Source: Clostridiales bacterium (lineage in GTDB: Bacteria; Bacillota; Clostridia; Lachnospirales; Lachnospiraceae). From it: a stretch of 47,677 bases of DNA. Position numbers and translations under genes: made by a program. Positions 16,202-24,756 of this stretch are shown piece by piece. The stretch spans positions 1 to 47,677 of the forward strand of contig JALFSR010000100.1 in the NCBI GenBank assembly GCA_022778745.1, read 5' to 3'. The stretch's first letter is position 1; each line of letters starts with the position of its first letter. The notes under the pieces are model-generated. The model saw nothing but the letters and a program-made list of their open reading frames with translations, had not been told where the DNA came from and did no database searches.

Positions 16202-17308
16202 ATGGAGATTACACTTGTTAAAAGAACAATCCGAGAGATTGCGGAAAATTATAATGACAATGGCGAGGGCGGTGTATATGCCTATGACAATAGACTTGTG
16301 GTGCGCCCACCATATCAAAGGGAGTTCGTGTATAATGATGCACAGAGAAAAGCCGTTATTGACACAATCCTAAAGGGTTTTCCCCTCAACGTTATGTATT
16401 GGAGTAAAAATGCCGATTTGTCGTTGGAGATTCTTGACGGACAGCAGAGAACAATTTCATTTTGTCAGTTTATCAATGGTGATTTCGCAATCCCTTATGG
16501 AGAGGGTGACGACAATATGATGTATTTCAAAAGTCTTCCGACAGATGTGCAGGAAAGAATCCTTGACTATGAACTATACATTTATGTCTGCAAGGGAGAT
16601 GCAAGCGAAAAATTAAATTGGTTTAGGACTATTAACATTGCAGGAGCGAAACTTACCGAGCAGGAGTTGAGGAACGCAACATATACGGGTTCTTGGCTTG
16701 CAAGCGCAAAACTTATCTTCTCAAAGACAAACTGCCCTGCAAACAACCTTGCTGACGGATTACTGAAGAAGAACACAATTAGGCAAGAATTATTGGAAAC
16801 CGCATTGAAATGGATTTCAGATAATGAGATTAGCGAATATATGTCAAAACACCAATTTGACGAGGATGCGAGCGAATTGTGGGAGTACTTCCAAAATGTC
16901 ATTGAATGGGTGAATAACACGTTCAAATGCAAGTACAAGGAAATGTGCAACATTGAATGGGGAGAGTTATATAATGCCTACAAGGATATGGAACTGAATC
17001 CCGATGAGATAACTGCAAAGGTTAGAGCACTTATGGCAGATGAGGACGTGCAGAACAAGAAAGGCATTTTCTACTACGTGCTTGACGGAGAGGAAAAGAA
17101 CCTCAACTTGAGACAATTCCGAGAGAGCGAAAAACGTTCTGTCTATGAAAAGCAGGGCGGTATCTGCCCTATATGCGGAGAACATTATGAATATGAGGAA
17201 ATGGAGGGCGACCACATTGTTCCGTGGTCAAAGGGCGGTAAAACCGATATAGGCAACCTCCAAATGCTATGCAAGAAGTGCAATCACGAAAAATCCAATA
17301 GATATTAG
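16202..17308 (+). CDS. DUF262 protein with C-terminal HNH endonuclease domain
   Basis: 368 residues. The N-terminal ParB/sulfiredoxin-like DUF262 domain shows the expected PPYQREFVYN (37-45) and LDGQQRT (78-84) motifs, used in GmrS/BrxU-type proteins for NTP binding. The C-terminus is a zinc HNH nuclease: CxxC at 322/325, GDHIVPW (H338), NLQ, then CxxCN at 357-361. Proteins with this pairing act in modification-dependent (type IV) restriction. In a phage it could degrade host or competing phage DNA. A second DUF262 gene follows directly in its own cassette. Confidence 0.88.
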   Translation: MEITLVKRTIREIAENYNDNGEGGVYAYDNRLVVRPPYQREFVYNDAQRKAVIDTILKGFPLNVMYWSKNADLSLEILDGQQRTISFCQFINGDFAIPYGEGDDNMMYFKSLPTDVQERILDYELYIYVCKGDASEKLNWFRTINIAGAKLTEQELRNATYTGSWLASAKLIFSKTNCPANNLADGLLKKNTIRQELLETALKWISDNEISEYMSKHQFDEDASELWEYFQNVIEWVNNTFKCKYKEMCNIEWGELYNAYKDMELNPDEITAKVRALMADEDVQNKKGIFYYVLDGEEKNLNLRQFRESEKRSVYEKQGGICPICGEHYEYEEMEGDHIVPWSKGGKTDIGNLQMLCKKCNHEKSNRY

Positions 17309-17335
17309 TGGCGTAATCAAAAATTTGTTTGTGTT

Positions 17336-17376
17336 GAGGAAAAGCAGTGAAAAAACATTGTTTTTCCTCAATTTTT
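17336..17376 (+). terminator. Intrinsic terminator
   Basis: TTGAGGAAAA pairs with TTTTTCCTCAA, then T5. The preceding GTAATCAAAAATTTGTTTG is shared with the 3' region of the next gene. The 18-bp repeat follows at 17400-17417 and AAAACGATTT at 17443-17452. Confidence 0.8.
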
Positions 17377-17488
17377 ATTTGTATAATCCAAAAAATTTTT
17401 TATTTTATAGAATAATAAGACTAACAAATCTCAACGACTATTAAAACGATTTATATAAAAAAAGTTTTGCAGTTCCAATCTTTTTTGC

Positions 17489-17496
17489 TATCTTTG
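17489..17496 (+). promoter_or_regulatory. Promoter -7 element
   Basis: TATCTTTG with TTTG at 17465-17468; before ATG 17551. Confidence 0.7.
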
Positions 17497-17550
17497 CAGT
17501 GTTGAAAGACAACAAAGATTTAAGTTTAACAAACAAACACTTTTTTGATT

Positions 17551-19137
17551 ATGAAAAATGATAACAACATTGAAGCCTTATTTCAACAGAGATATGTGAT
17601 AGACCCAATTTTACAAAGGTCTTATGAATGGGAACTTAATAGAGTAGTTACCTTAATTGAGGATATTATCAACAATAAAATTGTCGGGACAAACGGAGAT
17701 GTATGCAGATATAGTATAGGTGAATTTTTGACCTATAAAAAAAATGATAAGGACAATTTTAAGTATATTTGCGATGGGCAGCAAAGATTGACCACATTAG
17801 TCTTGCTTTTTGCAAACATAATGCATCACTTGCCGAAAGGATCAGATAGACGGGGGGATTTGTACACCTTACTTTATAAGCACACCGGCGTTATGGAAAC
17901 AGTTAGTGTGATAACATTAAAAGAAGAAGATAATAGTATCTTAAATAAGATACTTAAATCAGGTATTGACAATTTGACTAAAGAAGAAAAAAAGAGCCAT
18001 TTAGTACGTGTTTATAATGAAATTAGTGACAAATTCACAAAAAATATGAGTGAAGAGAAACTATATGATTTTTGTAAAAAAATAAATAATGCAAGTTATT
18101 ATGAAAGGGAGTGTGAAAGCCAAGAAGAAGCAATTCAGCAATTTATCAACCTTAATGGAGGGCATCAAAGCATTTCAAATTCTCGTATTGGAATATCTAT
18201 GCTTTTTGCTATCTATGACAAAATGCAGCCAAATAATGAGATAAAACAACTTTTAAATGAATTGTCTAAAATGTCATCTAAACAAGCAAGCGAATTTTTA
18301 TGTTTATATATCTATTATAGGGCAAAAGAAGGGAGAGATAGCCATATTCCAACGACTATTAACAATCTATACGAGAAGAATGAAGACTTGTTGAATGATA
18401 TTGTTAATTTTTATAATAACATTTATATTAAAAATATTGAGCAAAGTCATAATCCGTTTATGGTTCAATCTTCTTTACGACAAATTTGGATTGATTTATA
18501 CACAGATAAGTATCCACAAATGTCGAATGTAGATAAAATGGCTAAAGATATTGCATATAGGAAATGTGAGTGGGGCTATATCTGCAATAGAATAAAAAAT
18601 GGGGGTAGTGGTGAAAAAGGTGTTTTTTCGGGTATATTTGAAAATTTTAACAATGCAGGTAGCAATATATCTCAATATGTTACTGAAAAATTAAGAGACA
18701 AGGGACTTTATGAACCCGTGAATATCATCAATACTTACAAGCAAAATAAAAGTAATCGTGGCGATGATTTGTTCAAACGTTTGCTTTTAGTTGTAGAAGA
18801 AGAATACAAACAAAGCATAGACGTAAAAGAAACTATCACACATTGTGACAACCCAACATTGGAACATATTCACCCACAGAACCCGAGAGAAAACGAAACA
18901 TATCAATGTAATGACACAATGACTAATCGTTTTGGTAATAAGACAATAATTGGCGGCGTGGCAAATAAGTCGTTATCCAATAAGAAATTTTCAGATAAGT
19001 GGAATGACTATGTCAAGAGTCCATACTATATCAATAGTAAACATCTGTCAACATATAAAGAATGGACAGATGAGAGTGTTGAAGATAATGAAAAATTTTA
19101 TTTTGATTTATTGAATAAGCACTATGGGTTAATCTAA
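17551..19137 (+). CDS. GmrSD-like DUF262-DUF1524 protein
   Basis: 528 residues. The N-terminal DUF262 domain contains ILQRSYEW (~20-27) and CDGQQRLTTL (74-83). A long helical middle follows. The C-terminal DUF1524 His-Me nuclease region has LEHIHPQ at 437-443 and NRFGNKTII further on. This is the single-chain GmrSD type IV restriction architecture that cuts glucosylated or otherwise modified DNA, slightly shorter than typical GmrSD. It lies beside another DUF262 nuclease. Targets are unknown; superinfecting phages with modified DNA are a reasonable guess. Start ATG 17551 follows GATT. Confidence 0.88.
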   Translation: MKNDNNIEALFQQRYVIDPILQRSYEWELNRVVTLIEDIINNKIVGTNGDVCRYSIGEFLTYKKNDKDNFKYICDGQQRLTTLVLLFANIMHHLPKGSDRRGDLYTLLYKHTGVMETVSVITLKEEDNSILNKILKSGIDNLTKEEKKSHLVRVYNEISDKFTKNMSEEKLYDFCKKINNASYYERECESQEEAIQQFINLNGGHQSISNSRIGISMLFAIYDKMQPNNEIKQLLNELSKMSSKQASEFLCLYIYYRAKEGRDSHIPTTINNLYEKNEDLLNDIVNFYNNIYIKNIEQSHNPFMVQSSLRQIWIDLYTDKYPQMSNVDKMAKDIAYRKCEWGYICNRIKNGGSGEKGVFSGIFENFNNAGSNISQYVTEKLRDKGLYEPVNIINTYKQNKSNRGDDLFKRLLLVVEEEYKQSIDVKETITHCDNPTLEHIHPQNPRENETYQCNDTMTNRFGNKTIIGGVANKSLSNKKFSDKWNDYVKSPYYINSKHLSTYKEWTDESVEDNEKFYFDLLNKHYGLI

Positions 19138-19169
19138 TAATACGTAATCAAAAATTTGTTTGCTGTGCG

Positions 19170-19212
19170 AGGATTGGGGAAAAAGTATAAAATCTCCAAT
19201 CCTTATTTTATT
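19170..19212 (+). terminator. Intrinsic terminator
   Basis: GAGGATTGGGGA pairs with TCTCCAATCCTT. The 18-bp repeat is at 19243-19260; AAAACGTTTT at 19287-19296 and AAAACGATTT at 19316-19325. Confidence 0.7.
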
Positions 19213-19352
19213 AAATTAAATTTGGATATTTGATTTTTTTTATTATTTTATAGAATAATAGTATCGGCAGACCTCAACAAACCTATAAAACGTTTTATAA
19301 AATTAATTTTCAATTAAAACGATTTTAATTTTTTTATTCCAATCTTTTTGTA

Positions 19353-19360
19353 TATCTTTG
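19353..19360 (+). promoter_or_regulatory. Promoter -7 element
   Basis: TATCTTTG serving the genes at 19408 and 19677. Confidence 0.7.
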
Positions 19361-19407
19361 CATTGTAGGAAAGAAAAGGTTATTAACAATTTAAAAAAAT
19401 AAGCATT

Positions 19408-19656
19408 ATGATTGTTTATGTAGTAAATAGTGAATATGCATACGGAACATTTAGGGGGTCGCTTTGTATTGGTGTCTATGACAGCAAGGAAAAAGCGCAA
19501 AAGGTTATGAAAGACCAAATCGAGAACACGAATAATAGGTGGACAAATTTCGGTAAAGCAAATGACACCGAGGTAATAATAACAGATGATATGTCCGTCA
19601 TTTCATTGGAGGACAAATGCGAGACTATTAAGATAATTGAGAAAAAAGTCTATTAG
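19408..19656 (+). CDS. Small protein, VYVL...VFxTxEKA family
   Basis: 82 residues. Shares a pattern with the products at 22435 and 23661: a hydrophobic first strand (M-V-Y-x-x), a G-V-[YF] strand, then an EKA-containing helix with W and a beta C-terminus. This is a small stand-alone domain amplified in this window; function unknown. Confidence 0.8.
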   Translation: MIVYVVNSEYAYGTFRGSLCIGVYDSKEKAQKVMKDQIENTNNRWTNFGKANDTEVIITDDMSVISLEDKCETIKIIEKKVY

Positions 19657-19676
19657 ACGTAAAAGTATTAAGGATT

Positions 19677-20186
19677 ATGGGTTACACATGTTTTAGAGTT
19701 ACTGATGAAAGGGCAAGGGATGTTATGCCAAAGGCGACTGAAATCATAAAGGATATTTTCAAGACATTTCCCGAAGTATCTAAGAGCCTTAAAGGGAGTG
19801 ACGGCTACAACGGAGAGCCATTTATAGATGAAGAGTTCATTATCTTTAATGGTGATGCGGAGAAAGGTGAGGATTATGAGACATTCTACTTTGACGTATA
19901 TGATATGGATTCCAACTTCTGCAAGACCGCAAACCGACCTTATGAATTGGCAGTATGCCTTTGCCTACTAGTCCTCAAAGACACACTGAAAATTAAACAC
20001 GGCCTCAGTTGGAGAAGTGCGTTTAAGTTTGCAAGTGACGTATATTTTATGAGCCACGAAAACGATAACGGGGAAATAATCCCTGCTGGAAAGAATTGGG
20101 TAAAAGCAAGAAGACTATATAATAAGTATTGCAGAACACACAATATGAAAATCCCGAATTATAGTAAATGGAATATAGACGAATAA
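19677..20186 (+). CDS. MGYT-type phage hypothetical protein, copy 1
   Basis: 169 residues, 20 nt after the previous gene. Homologous to the protein at 28626 (shared IFNGDAE, ETF, FCKTA.RPY.LAVCLCL, NWVKAR.LYNKYCR.H.MK.PNY.KW). Proteins starting MGYTHY with this layout recur in tailed phages, but no role is known to me. Confidence 0.88.
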   Translation: MGYTCFRVTDERARDVMPKATEIIKDIFKTFPEVSKSLKGSDGYNGEPFIDEEFIIFNGDAEKGEDYETFYFDVYDMDSNFCKTANRPYELAVCLCLLVLKDTLKIKHGLSWRSAFKFASDVYFMSHENDNGEIIPAGKNWVKARRLYNKYCRTHNMKIPNYSKWNIDE

Positions 20187-20215
20187 TTTAATTTTGCGGA
20201 TTCAAAACTTTTGTT

Positions 20216-20223
20216 TATATTTG
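20216..20223 (+). promoter_or_regulatory. Promoter -7 element without a normal gene
   Basis: TATATTTG followed by a leader and only a 7-codon ORF (MYKVIDA, 20246-20269), then another complete promoter. Looks like a cassette that lost its gene. Confidence 0.6.
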
Positions 20224-20300
20224 CACCAATAAAAAAATTAATGCTTATGTATAAGGTAATAGATGCATAAAAATAATTTTGCGGATTTAATTTTTTTCAT

Positions 20301-20308
20301 TACATTTG
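20301..20308 (+). promoter_or_regulatory. Promoter -7 element
   Basis: TACATTTG, 27 nt before ATG 20336. Confidence 0.7.
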
Positions 20309-20335
20309 CAGTGAAATACTAAAAAAATTAAAATT

Positions 20336-20614
20336 ATGAAAGAAAACAATATGGATTTCGTAATAAGGTACAACATTTTGCAGAACGAATTGCATAAGGC
20401 ATTTTTGATTCTTATAGAGAAGAAAGGAGAAAATGGGGTGCTGAATCTTAAAGGCTTGGGTGTCACTTTTGACGGAGAGCCTATTGCATCTGCGAAAATT
20501 ACCAAGTATGGTCTTTATTTTCTCACGGACAATGAGGAGTATTATGGCTTCTTCAGCGAGAACATAAAAGATGTGTGCCGTTTGTACGACGATATTGTAG
20601 AAGTTTTGCCTTAA
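20336..20614 (+). CDS. Hypothetical protein, 92 aa
   Basis: Not recognised; compact alpha/beta protein with a conserved-looking end (ENIKDVCRLYDDIVEVLP). Own promoter and terminator. Confidence 0.8.
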   Translation: MKENNMDFVIRYNILQNELHKAFLILIEKKGENGVLNLKGLGVTFDGEPIASAKITKYGLYFLTDNEEYYGFFSENIKDVCRLYDDIVEVLP

Positions 20615-20626
20615 AAACAATAATTT

Positions 20627-20660
20627 TTTGGCAGTTCTGTTTGGAATTGCCAAATTTTTT
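20627..20660 (+). terminator. Intrinsic terminator
   Basis: TTTGGCAGTTC pairs with GAATTGCCAAA, then T6. The 18-bp repeat follows at 20662-20679. Confidence 0.8.
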
Positions 20661-20729
20661 ATTATTTTATAGGATAATAGTACTACAACGGCAGGAAAAA
20701 TTAAATTTTGATTATTAGAAAAAAATATT

Positions 20730-20737
20730 TATATTTG
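20730..20737 (+). promoter_or_regulatory. Promoter -7 element
   Basis: TATATTTG, 17 nt before ATG 20755. Confidence 0.7.
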
Positions 20738-20754
20738 TAAAAAATAAATTTATT

Positions 20755-21324
20755 ATGGATAAGAAACTTGAAAAGAAGATAAGGACTTTGATAAAAGAGG
20801 TTCTTGGCAACACATTTGGAAACAAATATGAATGTATAAATAGCGCAAAATCTTGGAGTGAGGGAGCAAAGAACAATTTTCCTAAAATAAGAATCAGCGA
20901 AGAAAAGACAATTCTTTCGGAGGGTATTCAGTTTGAACCCGAAGCAAACGAAAAAGGTGGAGTGATTATTTTTTCAACTGATGTCAATGCCGTGGAGTTG
21001 TCACCCAACAAGGTTAAAAATTGGATTCAGCAGAAAATTGCCACATATAAAAATAGATTAAAAGCGACCTCAATGCTTGATAAAATTGCTAATAAGAACC
21101 AATTAGTCGGGTGGACAATCGGGCATTACTTTGACGGGCGTTATAGGGCTAAAAACGGACAGAACTACGGAGAAAATTCATTGTCCCTTGAAATTGTCGG
21201 TGTTGATTTCAATACATTGGTTAAGATAGCAGAGGAGATATGTATTGACTTCAAGCAGGAAAGTGTACTTCTGCACGACTTTTCTACGGGGAGGATTCTT
21301 TTTGTAGACCCGAGCAAAATTTAA
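20755..21324 (+). CDS. Hypothetical phage protein, 189 aa
   Basis: Starts with a basic amphipathic helix (KKLEKKIRTLIKEVL) like the N-terminal helices of the proteins at 6190 and 21376, which may be a shared localisation or processing signal. The rest, including GWTIGHYFDGRY, is not assigned. The stop codon overlaps the next promoter region. Confidence 0.8.
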   Translation: MDKKLEKKIRTLIKEVLGNTFGNKYECINSAKSWSEGAKNNFPKIRISEEKTILSEGIQFEPEANEKGGVIIFSTDVNAVELSPNKVKNWIQQKIATYKNRLKATSMLDKIANKNQLVGWTIGHYFDGRYRAKNGQNYGENSLSLEIVGVDFNTLVKIAEEICIDFKQESVLLHDFSTGRILFVDPSKI

Positions 21325-21348
21325 TTTTGATTATTAGAAAAAAATAGT

Positions 21349-21356
21349 TATATTTG
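21349..21356 (+). promoter_or_regulatory. Promoter -7 element
   Basis: TATATTTG; 31 of the bases before it repeat those before the 20755 gene almost exactly (TTTTGATTATTAGAAAAAAA). Confidence 0.7.
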
Positions 21357-21375
21357 TAAAAACCAAAGTGAATTT

Positions 21376-22245
21376 ATGAGTAAGAAAATTATCATCACTG
21401 AAAGCCAGTACAATAAGTTATTAAAGGACTTGATTGAGATAGAGCCTACGGAAACAAAGATTAAGGCTCTATATGAAAGCAGTTGGAGCAGGGTATTGCA
21501 ATGGATAGATTCCTATGACATAGCTACGATAACGGCATTTAGGGGCAAACTGCAAAATGTAACCGACAAGACATACATCCCAAATGGGAAAGAAATAGGA
21601 GACGCATTTACGTTGCAGGAGAATCGGCAGAGAAACCGCCTATTGAAAGCAAAACTATTGTCTTTTGGCTATGGCGTTACTGCAATACACGGGTCATACA
21701 TTGAGGGCGCAAATGGAACAGATTCTACAGAGGTTGCTGAGGAAAGTTTCTTTGTGGTGAACCTCAAGAATGATCCCAATTTCTTCAATAATCTTTTTGC
21801 GTTGTCAGAATACTTCAACCAAGATAGTTTTCTCTACAAGTCCGCAAAAGAGGAGGACGCATATCTTGTAGGTACAAACAACAATGGTTTCCCCGAATAT
21901 GGGGAAAAACTTGTGGCAGGGAAATTAACGTCATTGCCGAGCAAGTTTATGAGCAGGATTAAAAATGCCGCATTTGCTTTTGTCAATAAGGATAATTGGA
22001 TAGTCAAGCAGAGCAAGGAAGATTTGTCTGCGGATGATATGAATGACTTTGAAAATAGTTATTCATGGAAGAATGATGAGAAACCCACATTTCAAAATAG
22101 GAAAGCCAAGAGAGCACTGACAGAAGATTGGGTGAAACTCTATAAGGACAAGGGCGTTGTTCTTGAGACATTGGATGATTACTCTATAGGAGGAAAGCAG
22201 GCTATCGGTTTGACATCGCAAAAAGTGAAATTACCGAAACAATAA
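21376..22245 (+). CDS. DUF3293-like protein with ITESQ-helix N-terminus
   Basis: 289 residues. Residues 7-20 are the ITESQYNKLLKDLI helix typical of many large-phage proteins. Residues ~50-165 (TITAFRG..., N-R-N-R-LL, L...GYGV..IHGSYIE, EESFFVVN, F.QDSFLY) follow the pattern of DUF3293, whose function is unknown. The C-terminal third is charged. The DUF3293 call is from pattern only. Confidence 0.75.
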   Translation: MSKKIIITESQYNKLLKDLIEIEPTETKIKALYESSWSRVLQWIDSYDIATITAFRGKLQNVTDKTYIPNGKEIGDAFTLQENRQRNRLLKAKLLSFGYGVTAIHGSYIEGANGTDSTEVAEESFFVVNLKNDPNFFNNLFALSEYFNQDSFLYKSAKEEDAYLVGTNNNGFPEYGEKLVAGKLTSLPSKFMSRIKNAAFAFVNKDNWIVKQSKEDLSADDMNDFENSYSWKNDEKPTFQNRKAKRALTEDWVKLYKDKGVVLETLDDYSIGGKQAIGLTSQKVKLPKQ

Positions 22246-22253
22246 GAAAATAA

Positions 22254-22287
22254 GTGGCAAAATCATTTGGTTTTGTCATTTATTTTT
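22254..22287 (+). terminator. Weak hairpin with T-run
   Basis: TGGCAAAA pairs with TTTTGTCA, then an A/T-rich T-run. The 18-bp repeat is at 22288-22305 and AAAACGATTT at 22331-22340. Confidence 0.5.
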
Positions 22288-22377
22288 TTATTTTATAGAA
22301 TAATGCCCACCTCAACAATTTTAGCCTATTAAAACGATTTATATAAAAATTAATTTTTTTATTCCGATAACTTTGAT

Positions 22378-22385
22378 TATATTTG
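22378..22385 (+). promoter_or_regulatory. Promoter -7 element
   Basis: TATATTTG with the standard leader (AAGTTTAACAATTAAAAACA) before ATG 22435. Confidence 0.75.
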
Positions 22386-22434
22386 CAAGTGTAAAGGAAA
22401 CAAATAAGTTTAACAATTAAAAACATTAAGAATT

Positions 22435-22611
22435 ATGAAAGTTTATGTACTTATGCACACGGCAGAAATCGGGCAAGATAAGAGCACAGAATGTGTAGGC
22501 GTTTTTTCAACGATCGAAAAGTTGCAAAAGAGACTTGTGGAAGATATGCGGAATAGGAATACACATTGCGACCAAGAGTATTGGCAGACACTTGAAAAGG
22601 AAATGGAGTAA
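22435..22611 (+). CDS. Small protein, VYVL...VFSTxEK family
   Basis: 58 residues beginning MKVYVLMHTAEIG. Same layout as the proteins at 19408 and 23661 (MKVY, GVFST.EK.Q, then W), but it ends early, lacking the C-terminal beta part. A full leader and promoter support it as a real gene. Confidence 0.8.
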   Translation: MKVYVLMHTAEIGQDKSTECVGVFSTIEKLQKRLVEDMRNRNTHCDQEYWQTLEKEME

Positions 22612-22625
22612 AGGGAGGACTGAAT

Positions 22626-23039
22626 ATGGGAAAATTAATGGAAAGATTTGGTGAATTATGCACTGAATGTAATCAGATATTTGCGGATTGCAAGAAGTCC
22701 CTTGAGGAGGGTAAGGATGATAAATTCATTCTTACCGATACGGGAGGGCGTAGGGAAAGAATTATCCCGTTTAAGAAAATATTGCCATATATGCACAATT
22801 ATGGGGCAATATACTCTTTGTTTGGCGTTGCTTGTACGGCAGACTTTAAGGGCAATAGTCTTGGTGCGGTTTGCTTTGATTCCGCATCGCATTTCCACCA
22901 TTTTCGGATAAGTTCATTGCCTTTGGATAAGCAGTTTGAAATTGCCGACATGATTAAGGACTATAATCCTAAAGAAACCACGGAATATGACTATGAGGAA
23001 ACAAAAAAGTTCGTAGGTAAACTTTGTAAAAAAAAGTGA
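22626..23039 (+). CDS. Hypothetical protein, 137 aa
   Basis: Not recognised. 14 nt after the preceding gene, presumably co-transcribed. A second ATG at 22638 is possible. Confidence 0.75.
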   Translation: MGKLMERFGELCTECNQIFADCKKSLEEGKDDKFILTDTGGRRERIIPFKKILPYMHNYGAIYSLFGVACTADFKGNSLGAVCFDSASHFHHFRISSLPLDKQFEIADMIKDYNPKETTEYDYEETKKFVGKLCKKK

Positions 23040-23070
23040 AATTTAATTTTGTAGTTATCAAAACTTTTAT

Positions 23071-23078
23071 TACATTTG
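23071..23078 (+). promoter_or_regulatory. Promoter -7 element
   Basis: TACATTTG before the gene at 23127. Confidence 0.7.
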
Positions 23079-23126
23079 CATCGTAGGAATACAAAATAAG
23101 TTTAACAATTAACAACATTTAGGGTT

Positions 23127-23588
23127 ATGGAAAAGGAAATTTATGAAATTCTGAACAGAAATGATTATGTCCGTCTCACGGCTAAATTAAAATCACGAGT
23201 GGAAGAACTCGCAAAGCGCATCCGCGAAAAAATGGAAGAATTAGACATTGTGAACGATGCAAATTTCCCTCATGGAGAAATAGACATTAACGGCATAGTA
23301 GTTCGCATCGAGAGTGTGAGAAGCAGAAATTTTGGAGAATATAGTTTTTTAGCAATCAAGCACAAAGACGAACACTATGGGAATGAAGAGTGGTATAGTT
23401 TGGAGGATATCGGTGAAGATTATTATTACGTCAGAGATTTCACCGCGGAAGTTGTGGGGGCATCCAATATAGATGCTTTGGCCTTTCTCAATGTTGCAAG
23501 GAAACTTATAGAAAAACTTGGAAACATCGAAGATGAACGCGTTAACAATCTACAAATAGCCTTAAAAAATACAAATTTAATTTTGTAG
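23127..23588 (+). CDS. Hypothetical protein, 153 aa
   Basis: Not recognised; a helical, charged N-terminal half. The last codons (NTNLIL) and the stop are formed by the -33 region of the next promoter (AATTTAATTTTG), so the end may be the result of cassette fusion. Confidence 0.8.
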   Translation: MEKEIYEILNRNDYVRLTAKLKSRVEELAKRIREKMEELDIVNDANFPHGEIDINGIVVRIESVRSRNFGEYSFLAIKHKDEHYGNEEWYSLEDIGEDYYYVRDFTAEVVGASNIDALAFLNVARKLIEKLGNIEDERVNNLQIALKNTNLIL

Positions 23589-23604
23589 AAATAAAAACTT
23601 TTAT

Positions 23605-23612
23605 TAACTTTG
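23605..23612 (+). promoter_or_regulatory. Promoter -7 element
   Basis: TAACTTTG. The surrounding ~45 bases are nearly identical to those at 25585. Confidence 0.7.
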
Positions 23613-23660
23613 CATCATAGGAAAACAAAATAAGTTTGGCAATTAAAAACATTAAGAATT

Positions 23661-23942
23661 ATGAAAGTTTATACACTTACAAATGCGTGGTCAGATTCAA
23701 ACAACCTTGCTGACGGATTTTGCTACGGGGTTTTCAGCACCGCTGAAAAAGCAAGACAGGCTATGAAAAAAGCCGTTGAGGAGACAAAAGAGAATTGGAT
23801 TGAGTGTGAAAAGGTAGAGGATGAGGACGAGATAGAAATCACTGAAGAAGAATATTCCTGCACACTTGAATCTTGCGATGAAGCCAACTTTGAGATTTTC
23901 AAAATTGAGAAAATTGAAGTGGATGAGGTTTCTAACGGATAA
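23661..23942 (+). CDS. Small protein, VYTL...VFSTxEKA family
   Basis: 93 residues, the longest member of the family with 19408 and 22435: MKVYTLTNAW, GVFSTAEKARQAMK, a W, then an acidic beta C-terminus. Function unknown. Confidence 0.82.
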   Translation: MKVYTLTNAWSDSNNLADGFCYGVFSTAEKARQAMKKAVEETKENWIECEKVEDEDEIEITEEEYSCTLESCDEANFEIFKIEKIEVDEVSNG

Positions 23943-23994
23943 ATGGTATGGGGTACAATACGTACCCCCCTGCCAAAATAAAACAAGAAAGGCA

Positions 23995-24136
23995 ATGATT
24001 GACTATGAAAAGTTTCTTGAAAGGGTTAAAGAGAGGTATTCTCTACGTGTTGAGGACTATTGCTGAAAGCAGTTACCAATACGGCAAATACGGCATTTCA
24101 ACGACCGACAGACTTTTTTTCACTACATTTAGGTAG
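23995..24136 (+). pseudogene. Possible small gene with a frameshift
   Basis: ATG 23995 opens a 23-codon frame (MIDYEKFLERVKERY...) that stops at 24064-24066. From 24062 a second frame, two bases on, continues as AESSYQYGKYGISTTD to a stop at 24134-24136. Removing one T near 24060 would give a 46-residue protein. The evidence is only the coding look of both parts. Confidence 0.35.
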
Positions 24137-24145
24137 ATATGGCAT

Positions 24146-24179
24146 TGAGGATTGAATCTAATTCAGTCCTCATTTTTTT
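24146..24179 (+). terminator. Intrinsic terminator
   Basis: TGAGGATTGAAT pairs with ATTCAGTCCTCA, then T7. Confidence 0.85.
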
Positions 24180-24220
24180 GCATTTTCCTAAAATTAAATT
24201 TGGAATTTTCAAAAAATTTT

Positions 24221-24375
24221 TTATTTTATAGAATAATAGGTTTTAACCTTTCTATCAAAAATCAAATTTTAATTTTAACGTTTTATTTGGGGTTATTTTA
24301 GAAAAGTTGAGGGATTATACCATTTTTTGAAGAAAGTGGCTGAAATAGCCTAAAAAAGGGCAAACAGAGGATGAT
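24221..24375. repeat. 18-bp repeat and second copy of the GAAAGTGGCT block
   Basis: TTATTTTATAGAATAATA at 24221-24238, then a block (about 24268-24375) with TTTAATTTTAACGTTTTATT and GAAAGTGGCTGAAATAGCCT, matching 10618-10740. No ORF. Confidence 0.65.
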
Positions 24376-24418
24376 AAACATTTTTGAAAATTAATTTTGC
24401 AGAACCAAAGTTTTTTAG

Positions 24419-24426
24419 TATATTTG
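24419..24426 (+). promoter_or_regulatory. Promoter -7 element without its own gene
   Basis: TATATTTG followed by the first part of a standard leader (CAAGTGTAAGGGAAACAAAC), which is then cut short by another promoter. Confidence 0.6.
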
Positions 24427-24486
24427 CAAGTGTAAGGGAAACAAACAAGTTGAGAAAATAAATTTTGTAGTTTCAAAAACTATTAT

Positions 24487-24494
24487 TATATTTG
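24487..24494 (+). promoter_or_regulatory. Promoter -7 element
   Basis: TATATTTG, 30 nt before ATG 24525; probably also drives the tRNA and the 24865 gene. Confidence 0.7.
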
Positions 24495-24524
24495 CAAAAG
24501 TAAAACAATTAAACATTTTGAGTT

Positions 24525-24746
24525 ATGGGAAAATATGCAAGAATAGCCAAGAGCGATTTTCAGTTCATGCCGAGCGGTTTCGGACACTACAAGGTGACAT
24601 ACACCTCACCGAACACGGGTAAGAAGTGGAAAGCAACACTGACAACTGTTGAACTTGAATTTGTACTCTATGCTGACAAACCAAAGGTTACAGACCTTGA
24701 TGCGCTTAAATGGTACTGCAAACACTATGGGACAAAGTTGAACTAA
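24525..24746 (+). CDS. Hypothetical small protein, 73 aa
   Basis: Not recognised; basic, with a beta-strand-rich middle (HYKVTYTSPNTGKKWKATLT). The tRNA gene begins 10 nt after its stop. Confidence 0.8.
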   Translation: MGKYARIAKSDFQFMPSGFGHYKVTYTSPNTGKKWKATLTTVELEFVLYADKPKVTDLDALKWYCKHYGTKLN

Positions 24747-24756
24747 TATTGGGTTT

